Below are positions 1-8,629 of a DNA stretch of 14,803 nucleotides, piece after piece (position 1 is the stretch's first letter; each line of letters begins with the position of its first letter). A program made the translations under genes and the position numbers. The notes under the pieces are model-generated. The model was not told where the DNA came from. It saw only the letters and a program-made list of their open reading frames with translations, and did no database searches. This DNA comes from Acidobacteriaceae bacterium (lineage in GTDB: Bacteria; Acidobacteriota; Terriglobia; Terriglobales; Acidobacteriaceae). The DNA lies in assembly GCA_027307295.1 (NCBI GenBank), contig DAHUXF010000026.1, positions 1-14,803 of the forward strand, given 5' to 3'.

Positions 1-66
1 ATCCCTGATGCAAGAATCTCTGCGAATTGCAGGATCATTGCGGAAACCACTTCAGGAGCGCCCAAA

Positions 67-927
67 ATGCCGAACAAGTTTATGGTCCTAATCATCCTGC
101 TCAGCCTGTCCGCGATGGCCTGTGCCGTAACGCCTCTGGAAGGCAAGCCGGTGTATGAGGTCTATGCCATCCGTTACGCTTCCATTCCGGACTTTCATGT
201 CAACGCCCTGGTGGCCGGCGCTGACCCCCAACGCAAGCTCGATATCGCTATGACGGTCTGGCTGATCCGCGGCAACGGGCACATCATTCTTGTTGACTCC
301 GGCTTCTACCGCCCGCAGTTCTTCAAGGACTGGAAGATCACCGGCTTCCTCAAGCCATCGGACGCCGTGGCGCAATCCGGCATCACTCCCGCAGTGCAAC
401 CCAAAGACGTCACTGACGTGGTGATCACGCACCTGCATTGGGACCACGCTGACGGCATGGACCTGTTTCCTAATGCGCGCATCTGGCTGCAAAAAGACGA
501 ATACGTTTATTACACGGGCGAGGCCTGGCAGCAGCGCCGTACTCACGGCGGCATTGATCCTGACGATGTGCTGGCTTTGGTGAAGCTCAACCTGGCCGGG
601 CGCGTGAGCCTGGTCAATGGCGATGCGCAGGAGATCCTTCCCGGCATCACCTGTTACACCGGCGGCAAGCATACGTTTCAGTCACAGTATCTCGGCGTGA
701 ATACCGGGGCCGGGACGGTCATCCTGGCCAGTGACAACATGTATCTGTATGAGAACCTGGAAAAGCACGCGCCGATTGCGCAGACGCTTGACGCTGCGTC
801 CAACCTGCGCGCACAGGATCGCATGAAGCAGCTCGCGGCCTCGCCCCGGTTAATTGTTCCTGGCCACGATCCGGCGGTGTTCGATAAATTTCCTAAAGTA
901 AGTGAGCGGACGGTAAGGATTGAATAG
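67..927 (+). CDS. Exported metallo-beta-lactamase-fold hydrolase (lactonase-like)
   Basis: The 286-aa product carries the metallo-beta-lactamase metal-binding signature T-H-L-H-W-D-H-A-D-G (residues 121-130: H122, H124, D126, H127). Further likely metal ligands follow in order: H202 in G-G-K-H-T, D223 in A-S-D-N and H267 in V-P-G-H-D-P. This pattern resembles the N-acyl-homoserine lactonase/glyoxalase II branch of the superfamily, which hydrolyses ester or lactone bonds with two metal ions; the actual substrate cannot be told from sequence. Residues 6-20 form a hydrophobic signal peptide with A-M-A-C-A near the likely cleavage site. C19 is not in a good lipobox, so a lipoprotein is possible but weak. 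The ATG at 67 is supported by a GGAG about nine bases upstream. It stands alone, about 150 bases before the next gene. The fold call is firm; quorum quenching would be speculation. Confidence 0.9.
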   Translation: MPNKFMVLIILLSLSAMACAVTPLEGKPVYEVYAIRYASIPDFHVNALVAGADPQRKLDIAMTVWLIRGNGHIILVDSGFYRPQFFKDWKITGFLKPSDAVAQSGITPAVQPKDVTDVVITHLHWDHADGMDLFPNARIWLQKDEYVYYTGEAWQQRRTHGGIDPDDVLALVKLNLAGRVSLVNGDAQEILPGITCYTGGKHTFQSQYLGVNTGAGTVILASDNMYLYENLEKHAPIAQTLDAASNLRAQDRMKQLAASPRLIVPGHDPAVFDKFPKVSERTVRIE

Positions 928-1080
928 TGGGGGAAATTACGCACTGCAAATTACGCCAAAACAAAACTACAAGAACCTGATACTTATTGCATAGAGGACG
1001 TATCATTCAGCCTATTACGGTGATTCATCTCTGGGCTTGGTTAAAGCCACCTCTGCCTGATTGATTTGTTGCGTGATAGG

Positions 1081-3329
<2,249 letters not shown>

Positions 3330-3336
<7 letters not shown>

Positions 3337-3563
3337 TCAAACAGGGTTTGGTGCTGGCCCTGTGCGGCGTAGGGATCGGGCTGCTGGTGGCATTTTTATT
3401 TACGCGGACACTCAGGAGCTTTTTGTTTGGCGTGCCCGCCACTGATTCGCTGACTTTTGCGGCCATTGCGCTGCTGATTGCAGCCGTCGCCTGCATTGCC
3501 AGCTATATTCCTGCGCGCCGCGCCGCGCGCATTGATCCGATTATTTCGCTGCGCTGCGAATAA
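3330..3563 (+). pseudogene. Displaced 3' end of the ADOP permease (frameshift remnant)
   Basis: Reading from CTG at 3330 gives L-V-I-K-Q-G followed by two hydrophobic helices and the family's standard ending Y-I-P-A-R-R-A-A-R-I-D-P...L-R. This is the last part of the second FtsX core of the gene just upstream, in a frame shifted relative to it. Reinserting one base, or a second CTGG beside the CTGG at 3330-3333, fuses the two parts into a protein of about 828 residues; the four-base version restores the family spacing between G-A-x-x-x and L-V best. There is no separate start codon or ribosome binding site, so this piece is not an independent gene. Either the gene is truly broken or the assembly lacks bases. 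It ends two bases before the convergent selenoprotein candidate. Confidence 0.8.
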
Positions 3564-3565
3564 GG

Positions 3566-4126
3566 CTATTTTGCTATTGCATCTTTTTGCGGGGCAGCCG
3601 CTGTGGCCGGCCCTGCGGGCGCGTAGAAGTTCTCGCTGCTGAACCCGAATACGCGGTTGGAGCGTGCGCGGTAATTTTCCCAGGCAATGGCCGCGGCCAG
3701 TTCCACCAGTTGCGGCGTCGTAAACCTTTTTTGCAATCGTGCGCGCAGCTCGGGCGTGACTTTTGCCGGAGTTGCGGTCATGGCATCCGCCATTTCCAAC
3801 ACCAGCTTTTCATCGGGGTTGAAGAGGTCGCTTTCCGGATACCAGTTGAGGTTGCGAATCTGATCGTCGCTGATGCCTGCCCGTCTGCCCCCGGCAGAGT
3901 TAATGTCAATTCAAACAGGGCATTCCACCAACTTGGCAGCGCGAATCTGTCCCAGGACTTTCAGTTTGGCAGGAACCAGCGTGGTCTTGTCCAGCGCCAG
4001 GCCGAAGTTGGCGTATGGAATAATGACGCCAGGATGGGTGGCCAGGGTCGCCAGCGGAGCAATCTCTTTGCCCAGGCGTTTTTTTGCAAACCGGCGGATC
4101 AGGGCAACTCTCAGTTGTGTAAACAT
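3566..4126 (-). CDS. Carboxymuconolactone decarboxylase/AhpD-like protein, candidate selenoprotein (Sec72)
   Basis: The product belongs to the carboxymuconolactone decarboxylase/AhpD fold, whose members use a CxxC pair as a peroxidase or redox centre. The frame from ATG 4126 runs R-A-A-K-L-V-E-C-P-V, then TGA (3913-3911), then I-D-I-N-S-A-G-G-R-R-A-G-I-S in the same frame, and continues without another stop to 3566. It includes the family's C-terminal Q-L-V-E-L-A-A-A-I-A-W-E-N-Y-R-A-R motif. The TGA sits exactly where relatives have the second Cys of C-x-x-C, giving C69-P-V-U72. A SECIS-like hairpin lies 12 bases downstream. Decoded with Sec, the protein is 186 residues, a normal length. The start is fixed by TGATG overlap with the lepB stop. 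The Glu usually about 12 residues before the first Cys seems absent (Val57). The alternative is a nonsense mutation of TGC/TGT; family membership itself is firm. Confidence 0.82.
3884..3898 (-). promoter_or_regulatory. Candidate bacterial SECIS element
   Basis: On the minus strand, TCTGCC-GGG-GGCAGA forms a perfect 6-bp stem with a GGG loop (or a 5-bp stem with loop CGGGG). It begins 12 bases after the in-frame TGA at 3913-3911, putting the loop about 19-21 bases downstream. Bacterial SECIS elements recognised by SelB are coding-region hairpins with a guanine-bearing apical loop at about this distance. The stem encodes S-A-G-G-R, so it is inside the gene. A short GC-rich hairpin can arise by chance, so its position relative to the TGA is the real argument. 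Confidence 0.6.
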
Positions 4127-4707
4127 CAGCGCAGAATCCCCAACTTCTCCACGGGCCAATAGCCGAAAACCGCTTTCCCATAGATATAACCGCGCGTCAC
4201 CGGACCAAACGCACGGCTGTCATTCGACATGGAGCGATGGTCACCAAGAACATAATACGAATTCTCAGGCACCACAACTTCGGGGTAAGAGCGAGCGTCC
4301 TGATAGTCCGATGGAACGTACGGCTCCGGCAGATCGTGGCCGTTGATGGAAACATGGCCCAAGGAAATGCGTATGCGGTCTCCGGGTAAGCCTATGACAC
4401 GTTTGATGAAACTCTTACGCGTGTCGCTGGGATAGCGGAACACAATGATGTCACCGCGCTCAATGTTCTCCATCCGGTACACCAGCTTGTTGATGAAAAT
4501 CCGTTCCTGGTCCTCCAGGCCTGGTTCCATGCTGCCGCCTTCTACCTTCACCGGCTGATAAACGAACAGAATAATGAAGAAAGAGACAATTACGGAAAAA
4601 AACAGGTCGCGGGCCCATGTCCGCAGAGTGTGCAAGCCGCCATCCGGGACTGAGGGTGTAGAGCTTTCGCCTGGACCTGGCTGGGTTTGTTGTGGGGATT
4701 CTTCCAT
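4126..4707 (-). CDS. lepB: Signal peptidase I
   Basis: This is a type I (S26) signal peptidase that cleaves signal peptides from proteins exported by Sec or Tat, acting on the outer face of the inner membrane. With ATG 4707 it has 193 residues. A Pro/Ser-rich cytoplasmic tail is followed by one helix (about 34-50). Catalytic Ser59 is in G-G-S-M-E-P, catalytic Lys102 in S-F-I-K-R-V-I-G-L-P-G-D, and the conserved box G-D-H-R-S-M-S-N-D-S-R spans 155-165. The longer open frame to 4980 is rejected as a start, because its extra 91 residues look non-coding and overlap the divergent gene at 4798. ATG 4707 has GGGAG upstream and a perfect TATAAT 22 bases before it. The stop TGA overlaps the next gene's ATG (TGATG), so the two are translationally coupled. 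Confidence 0.93.
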   Translation of the reverse strand: MEESPQQTQPGPGESSTPSVPDGGLHTLRTWARDLFFSVIVSFFIILFVYQPVKVEGGSMEPGLEDQERIFINKLVYRMENIERGDIIVFRYPSDTRKSFIKRVIGLPGDRIRISLGHVSINGHDLPEPYVPSDYQDARSYPEVVVPENSYYVLGDHRSMSNDSRAFGPVTRGYIYGKAVFGYWPVEKLGILR

Positions 4708-4729
4708 GGACAAATCCGCTCCCAAGCAA

Positions 4730-4735
4730 ATTATA
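4730..4735 (-). promoter_or_regulatory. -10 box (TATAAT) for lepB operon
   Basis: A perfect TATAAT on the minus strand lies 22 bases upstream of the lepB ATG. No good -35 hexamer is seen at 16-18 bases, so the promoter is only half supported. It would drive lepB and the coupled selenoprotein candidate with a very short leader. Confidence 0.45.
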
Positions 4736-4762
4736 CGTGGAGCCGGGCACGGACGGGGGCTG

Positions 4763-4789
4763 TTGGAACCGGCTATTCTGGGGTAAAAT
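4763..4789 (+). promoter_or_regulatory. Possible promoter of the PCYCxC gene, leaderless
   Basis: TTGGAA (4763-4768) and TAAAAT (4784-4789) are separated by 15 bases, somewhat short. The -10 ends only 8 bases before the ATG at 4798, which would place the transcription start on or beside the start codon. The gene also lacks a Shine-Dalgarno at normal spacing, which fits a leaderless mRNA. Confidence 0.35.
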
Positions 4790-4797
4790 AAAGCGCT

Positions 4798-5247
4798 ATG
4801 AAGCACTTTTTCGGTGTACTCGCCCTGCTCTGTGTCACAGCCATAACGCATGCACAGTTTGCAAATCAGCAGTCCGCAGTTCCGGCCTTCCATGCTGCGG
4901 CTCCGGCACCCGGCGAAAAACTGCCTCCGGTGCTTACGCAGAAGCAACTGGCTGATGCCGGCTTGATTATCCCGGCCCAAACCGAATCCTACAAGGCCGC
5001 TGCCAGGGCCTCATCGGTTGTATACCAGATGCCGTGTTATTGTTTTTGTGATCGCAATCATGGACATACCAGCCTGCGCAGCTGTTTTGAAAGCGGACAT
5101 GGCGCGAACTGCGGCACATGCATGCAGGAGGCCCTGTATTCATACCGGCAATCGAAAAAAGGCTGGAGTGCCAAAATGATCCGCGAAGGCATTGTCCGTG
5201 GCGACTTCAAGATGCTGGATCTGCAGAACCCCGAACCGGTGAAGTAA
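4798..5247 (+). CDS. Secreted Cys-rich protein with PCYCxC motif
   Basis: This 149-aa protein has a clear signal peptide (residues 1-19, ending T-H-A before Q20), a Pro/Ala-rich linker and a compact Cys/His-rich domain. That domain starts with M-P-C-Y-C-F-C-D (C80, C82, C84), then H88 and H90, C96, H101 and C-G-T-C (C105, C108). It matches the PCYCGC-motif family of exported proteins of unknown function, here with Phe for the Gly. The array of six Cys and several His suggests metal binding or disulfides outside the cytoplasm; no catalytic activity is established. It diverges from lepB across a 90-bp region that seems to hold both promoters. It is followed directly by a run of hairpins. Gene reality and secretion are well supported; function is unknown. 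Confidence 0.85.
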   Translation: MKHFFGVLALLCVTAITHAQFANQQSAVPAFHAAAPAPGEKLPPVLTQKQLADAGLIIPAQTESYKAAARASSVVYQMPCYCFCDRNHGHTSLRSCFESGHGANCGTCMQEALYSYRQSKKGWSAKMIREGIVRGDFKMLDLQNPEPVK

Positions 5248-5248
5248 T

Positions 5249-5321
5249 CTGCATCCTTTAAGGTGCAGTTGACGCACGTGAAATTTGTGCGTATAAAGGG
5301 CTGCACCCCTTAGGCAGCCCT
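5249..5321 (+). other. Three consecutive hairpins between two genes
   Basis: Three inverted repeats follow one another right after the stop at 5247: CTGCATC/GGTGCAG (5249-5255 with 5262-5268, one G-T pair), ACGCAC/GTGCGT (5272-5277 with 5287-5292) and AGGGCTGC/GCAGCCCT (5297-5304 with 5314-5321, perfect 8 bp). None is followed by a T tract, so none is a classic intrinsic terminator. They may stabilise the upstream mRNA's 3' end, act as a factor-dependent terminator, or form a structured leader for the TPR gene. Confidence 0.5.
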
Positions 5322-5404
5322 GATATTGCGGGATAGCTGATCTCCGGATTTTCCACAGCCAGTTCTTGCTGCTATTCCGATTCGGGCCGCAAGGAAACAG
5401 CAGA

Positions 5405-6064
5405 ATGATGAAAAGAAGGGCAGGAAGAGTTAAGCGTTCTCCTGCTAAACAACTTAAAACAAAGGGTATTAGGAATAGAACGCCGATGTCTGGGAAGAAG
5501 TCACCTGTCCCGCAGCACAATCCGATTCATAAGCCTGATCCTGGTTTTGCACAAGCTGTGCAAAACTATGAAGCCGCTGTGAAGGCGATGCAGGAGCATA
5601 AATTCGATAAAGCCAAGACCCTGTTGGAGAAGATCCTGGCCAGCGGGCAGCGTGATCTGATGGACAGGGCCCGCGTCCATCTGAATTTATGCAACCAGCA
5701 ACTGGCTGGCGTTTCCACTAACTTTAAAACAGCGGAAGAGCACTTTGATTACGCGGTATCGTTGATGAACTCCGGCCAATATGACCAGGCCCGTGTTCAT
5801 GTGGAGAAAATTCTCAAGCAGAATTCCAAAGCGGACTTCGCATACTATGGAATGGCCGTGGTGGATTGCCTCACCGGACAGGTGGAAGCCTCTTTGAAGA
5901 ACCTGGGCGAAGCGATCCGGCTGAATCCGCAGAACCGCTTCCAGGCGCGGAACGATTCAGATTTCCAGAATATGGCGGACGACCCGCGTTTTACTGAGTT
6001 GCTTTATCCCGAACCTACTGATTCGCCATCATCAGGCACCGATCAGAGGAAGCGCCAGCTGTAA
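5405..6064 (+). CDS. Tetratricopeptide-repeat protein
   Basis: With ATG 5405 the product has 219 residues. A very basic N-terminus (about residues 2-28, rich in Lys and Arg) leads into helical repeats: Y-E-A-A-V-K-A-M...F-D-K-A-K-T-L-L-E-K-I-L, then D-Y-A-V-S-L-M-N-S-G-Q-Y-D-Q-A-R, then a last repeat ending L-G-E-A-I-R-L-N-P. It closes with D-S-D-F-Q-N-M-A-D-D-P-R-F, an ending common in TPR proteins. Such repeats bind other proteins; no enzyme domain or signal peptide is visible, so it is probably cytoplasmic. AAGGA at 5391-5395 supports ATG 5405. An internal ATG at 5486 also has AGGAA upstream and would remove the basic tail. It ends six bases before yvcK, so it is likely the first gene of a TPR-yvcK-glmU operon. 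Its partner is unknown. Confidence 0.85.
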   Translation: MMKRRAGRVKRSPAKQLKTKGIRNRTPMSGKKSPVPQHNPIHKPDPGFAQAVQNYEAAVKAMQEHKFDKAKTLLEKILASGQRDLMDRARVHLNLCNQQLAGVSTNFKTAEEHFDYAVSLMNSGQYDQARVHVEKILKQNSKADFAYYGMAVVDCLTGQVEASLKNLGEAIRLNPQNRFQARNDSDFQNMADDPRFTELLYPEPTDSPSSGTDQRKRQL

Positions 6065-6070
6065 AACTCA

Positions 6071-7126
6071 ATGCCGTCCCACCCAGAGAAGAACAATGGC
6101 CGCTCCGCCCGCGGTGTACGTCTGCTTGCCATCGGCGGCGGCACCGGGCTTTCCACGCTGCTCAAAGGACTGAAGAAATATACCGTCCGGGCCGGTGAAG
6201 ACCCGCAGCAGACCCATACTATTTCTGATCTCACGGCGGTGGTCACCGTCAGCGATGATGGAGGTTCCAGCGGACGCCTGCGCCGTGAACTCGGCATGTT
6301 GCCGCCCGGAGATGTCCGCAACTGCCTGGTTGCGGTCTCTGAAGATGAAAACCTGCTCTCCAAACTTTTTCAATACCGGTTCACCAGCTCCGGCGATCTG
6401 GAGGGGCATAACTTCGGCAATTTATTCCTGGCAGCGCTTACTGCCATGACCGGCGACTTTGCTGTTGCAGTACAACAGGCGTCAGAGATCCTGGCCACGC
6501 GGGCGCATATTCTTCCCGCGACCTCGGCCAATGTGCAGCTTGAAGCCATTATGGATGACGGTTCTCACGTGCTGGGTGAAACCAACATCAATGCCAGCCA
6601 GCATCGAATTGTCGAACTGCAAATGGTACCGGCCAATCCTGAACCCTTGCCGCAGGCGCTGGCCGCCATTGCCGCCGCGGACGTCATCACCATGGGACCC
6701 GGCTCGCTCTTTACCAGCCTGGTCACGAACCTCCTGGTGCGCGGCATTCCTGAAGCCATTGCTGCCTCGCCTGCCTTGAAGGTTTTTATCTGTAACCTGA
6801 TGACGGAAGCCAATGAGAGCCTCAATATGACTGCTTCTGATCACATCAAGGCGATCTACGCGCATGCGCGCCATAAAATTTTTGATTATGCCCTGGTAAA
6901 CACCGCGCCAGTTTCCACCAGCATGAGAGAGCGGTATGCGGAAGAGCACGCGGAGCAGGTGGAAGCGGACATCGCGGCCATTGAGCAACTCGGCGTGAGA
7001 TGCATTGCCGGCAACTTTATTCTGGAAGCCCATTTTGCCCGGCATGCCACGGACCGTTTGTGCCAGGAATTGCTGCGCCTGGCAGATTCCGTGCCTCGCC
7101 CGGTCAACATGGCAGGCAGGCGTTAA
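6071..7126 (+). CDS. yvcK: YvcK/GlmR (CofD-like) regulator of cell wall precursor flux
   Basis: The 351-aa product matches the YvcK/CofD-like family along its length: A-I-G-G-G-T-G-L-S-T-L-L-K-G-L (about 20-34), V-S-D-D-G-G-S-S-G-R-L-R (60-71), L-P-P-G-D-V-R-N-C-L, G-H-N-F-G-N-L-F-L-A-A-L, and M-G-P-G-S-L-F-T-S-L. In Bacillus subtilis the homologue (GlmR) binds UDP-GlcNAc and directs carbon into amino-sugar and peptidoglycan synthesis; it is called a gluconeogenesis factor in databases. True CofD enzymes of F420 synthesis share the fold, but this sequence has the YvcK pattern. It is probably cytoplasmic. It starts six bases after the TPR gene and ends 26 bases before glmU, so it is probably co-transcribed with both. 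There is no strong ribosome binding site; translation may be coupled. Confidence 0.93.
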   Translation: MPSHPEKNNGRSARGVRLLAIGGGTGLSTLLKGLKKYTVRAGEDPQQTHTISDLTAVVTVSDDGGSSGRLRRELGMLPPGDVRNCLVAVSEDENLLSKLFQYRFTSSGDLEGHNFGNLFLAALTAMTGDFAVAVQQASEILATRAHILPATSANVQLEAIMDDGSHVLGETNINASQHRIVELQMVPANPEPLPQALAAIAAADVITMGPGSLFTSLVTNLLVRGIPEAIAASPALKVFICNLMTEANESLNMTASDHIKAIYAHARHKIFDYALVNTAPVSTSMRERYAEEHAEQVEADIAAIEQLGVRCIAGNFILEAHFARHATDRLCQELLRLADSVPRPVNMAGRR

Positions 7127-7138
7127 GATAATGGTTTT

Positions 7139-7163
7139 ATGCGTAAATCTTCATGCGTAAATC
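7139..7163 (+). repeat. 11-bp direct repeat over the glmU start
   Basis: ATGCGTAAATC occurs at 7139-7149 and again at 7153-7163, three bases apart. The second copy holds the proposed glmU start. The first ATG, in another frame, opens a nine-codon mini-ORF whose TGA (7166-7168) overlaps the in-frame glmU ATGs at 7165 and 7168. It may be a small duplication, or a short leader that tunes glmU translation. Confidence 0.55.
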
Positions 7164-8580
7164 AATGATGCGTACCGGCAGCTTCGCGATTGTCATCATG
7201 GCAGCCGGCAAGGGTACGCGGCTCAAGTCCAAACGCGCCAAGGTGTTGCATGAAATCGCGGGCAAGCCATTGCTCGCCCATGTGGTGCAGGCGGCACGCA
7301 CCCTGGCCGCAGCGCCAGATATTTACGTCATCATCGGACATCAGGCGGAGGAAGTCCGGGCCGCGATAGCGCCACTGGGCGTTAACTTTGTGTTGCAGGC
7401 GGAGCAGCATGGCACCGGACATGCCATCATGTGCGCGCGTGAACAGGTGCAGGGATATGAGAACATTCTTGTTCTCTCCGGCGACGTGCCGCTCATTTTG
7501 CCGGCCACCATTGCCGCCCTGCGCGACTTTCATCTGGCAAAGAAAGCGGCCATGACGGTTCTTACCGCCGAGCCGCCTGATCCCTTTGGCTATGGGCGGG
7601 TGATTCGCGCCGGGGCCGCCAGTGATCGCGTGAAGGCGATTGTGGAGCAGAAAGCGCTCACCCGGGCGCAGCAGAAAGCCCGCGAAATTAATTCCGGCAT
7701 CTACGCTTTTGCCACCCAGCCGCTTTTTGCCAATATTGACCGGCTCAGTACGGCGAACGCGCACCATGAGTTTTACCTTACGGATATGGCGGCGCTTCTG
7801 GTGAAGGCAAAAAAAACCGTTGTTGCGCTCAAGGCCGCTGACGCTGCTGAAGTGCTGGGAGCCAACACTCTGGCGGAGCTGGCAGCGCTGGATGCTACGT
7901 TGCGCGCCCGCAAAGCCAGGGAGCTGATGCGCGCGGGGGTAAGCATCTACCGCCCGGAGACCTGCGTTATTGATCCTGAAGTCCAGATCGGCCCTGACAC
8001 CATTCTTGAACCATTTGTGCAGATACTGGGCAAGACTACAATTGGCTCGGGCTGCCGGATTCGTTCTTACAGCGTGATCAGTGACTCGCAGATTGCCGAC
8101 AATGTTCTGGTTCGCAACGGATGCATCATTCACCAGTCAGTGGTCTCAGATGGCGCGCTGCTGGGGCCCTACTCGCATCTGCGTCCGGCCAGTGAAATTG
8201 GTGAAGGCGCGCATGTGGGCAATTTTGTCGAGACCAAGAAAACCCGTATGGGCAAAGGTTCCAAAGCCAATCATCTTACTTATCTGGGCGACTCTGAAAT
8301 TGGCGACGGAGTGAACGTAGGCGCAGGGACGATTACCTGCAATTATGATGGCTCCAAGAAGCACGTAACGGTGATTGAAGATGGAGCTTTTGTCGGAAGC
8401 GATTCCACGCTGGTGGCTCCCGTGCGCATCGGCAAGGCAGCGTACGTGGCAGCAGGCTCCACCATCACCGATAATGTTCCTGCGGAAGCGCTGGCCCTGG
8501 GCCGTTCCCGCCAGATCACCAAAGAAGGCTGGGCGCGGCGGCGGCGCGAAGGCTTGCCCCGAACCAAGCCGGAGAAATGA
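7153..8580 (+). CDS. glmU: Bifunctional UDP-GlcNAc pyrophosphorylase/GlcN-1-P acetyltransferase
   Basis: GlmU makes UDP-GlcNAc in two steps in the cytoplasm: acetylation of glucosamine-1-phosphate with acetyl-CoA, then uridylyl transfer from UTP. The N-terminal domain has M-A-A-G-K-G-T-R-L-K-S (16-26), K-V-L-H-E-I-A-G-K-P-L (30-40) and L-S-G-D-V-P-L with the metal ligand Asp111. The C-terminal half is a left-handed beta-helix of hexapeptide repeats with the acetyltransferase motif N-H-L-T-Y-L-G-D (catalytic His374 in this numbering), G-A-G-T-I-T-C-N-Y-D-G and an L-G-R-S-R-Q ending. Its 475 residues are close to the usual 450-460. The start could also be ATG 7165 or 7168; no Shine-Dalgarno decides it. 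It follows yvcK by 26 bases, and mutM faces it tail to tail 49 bases further on. Confidence 0.97.
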   Translation: MRKSMMRTGSFAIVIMAAGKGTRLKSKRAKVLHEIAGKPLLAHVVQAARTLAAAPDIYVIIGHQAEEVRAAIAPLGVNFVLQAEQHGTGHAIMCAREQVQGYENILVLSGDVPLILPATIAALRDFHLAKKAAMTVLTAEPPDPFGYGRVIRAGAASDRVKAIVEQKALTRAQQKAREINSGIYAFATQPLFANIDRLSTANAHHEFYLTDMAALLVKAKKTVVALKAADAAEVLGANTLAELAALDATLRARKARELMRAGVSIYRPETCVIDPEVQIGPDTILEPFVQILGKTTIGSGCRIRSYSVISDSQIADNVLVRNGCIIHQSVVSDGALLGPYSHLRPASEIGEGAHVGNFVETKKTRMGKGSKANHLTYLGDSEIGDGVNVGAGTITCNYDGSKKHVTVIEDGAFVGSDSTLVAPVRIGKAAYVAAGSTITDNVPAEALALGRSRQITKEGWARRRREGLPRTKPEK

Positions 8581-8629
8581 TCTCAATAACCGGATTCAAA
8601 TCGACATTTGCGATAGCAGAATTAAAATG

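Noticed and set aside
3566..3802. Treating the C-terminal part of the decarboxylase as a separate 78-aa gene
   Set aside because: The frame is continuous with the N-terminal part apart from one TGA, and the short piece begins mid-domain without a ribosome binding site.
3587..4162. A 191-codon plus-strand open frame across the decarboxylase region
   Set aside because: It is antisense to a clearly recognisable family protein, has atypical composition (many Arg, Gln and Cys) and matches nothing I know.
4708..4980. A longer lepB start at 4980
   Set aside because: The added residues are not family-like and would overlap the divergent PCYCxC gene; ATG 4707 has a ribosome binding site and a -10 box.
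5297..5321. The 8-bp hairpin as an intrinsic terminator
   Set aside because: There is no T tract after the stem, and the loop is nine bases; it is kept as a structured element only.
7162..8133. A long minus-strand frame of 323 codons opposite glmU
   Set aside because: It is an antisense shadow of glmU, with composition unlike a real protein.
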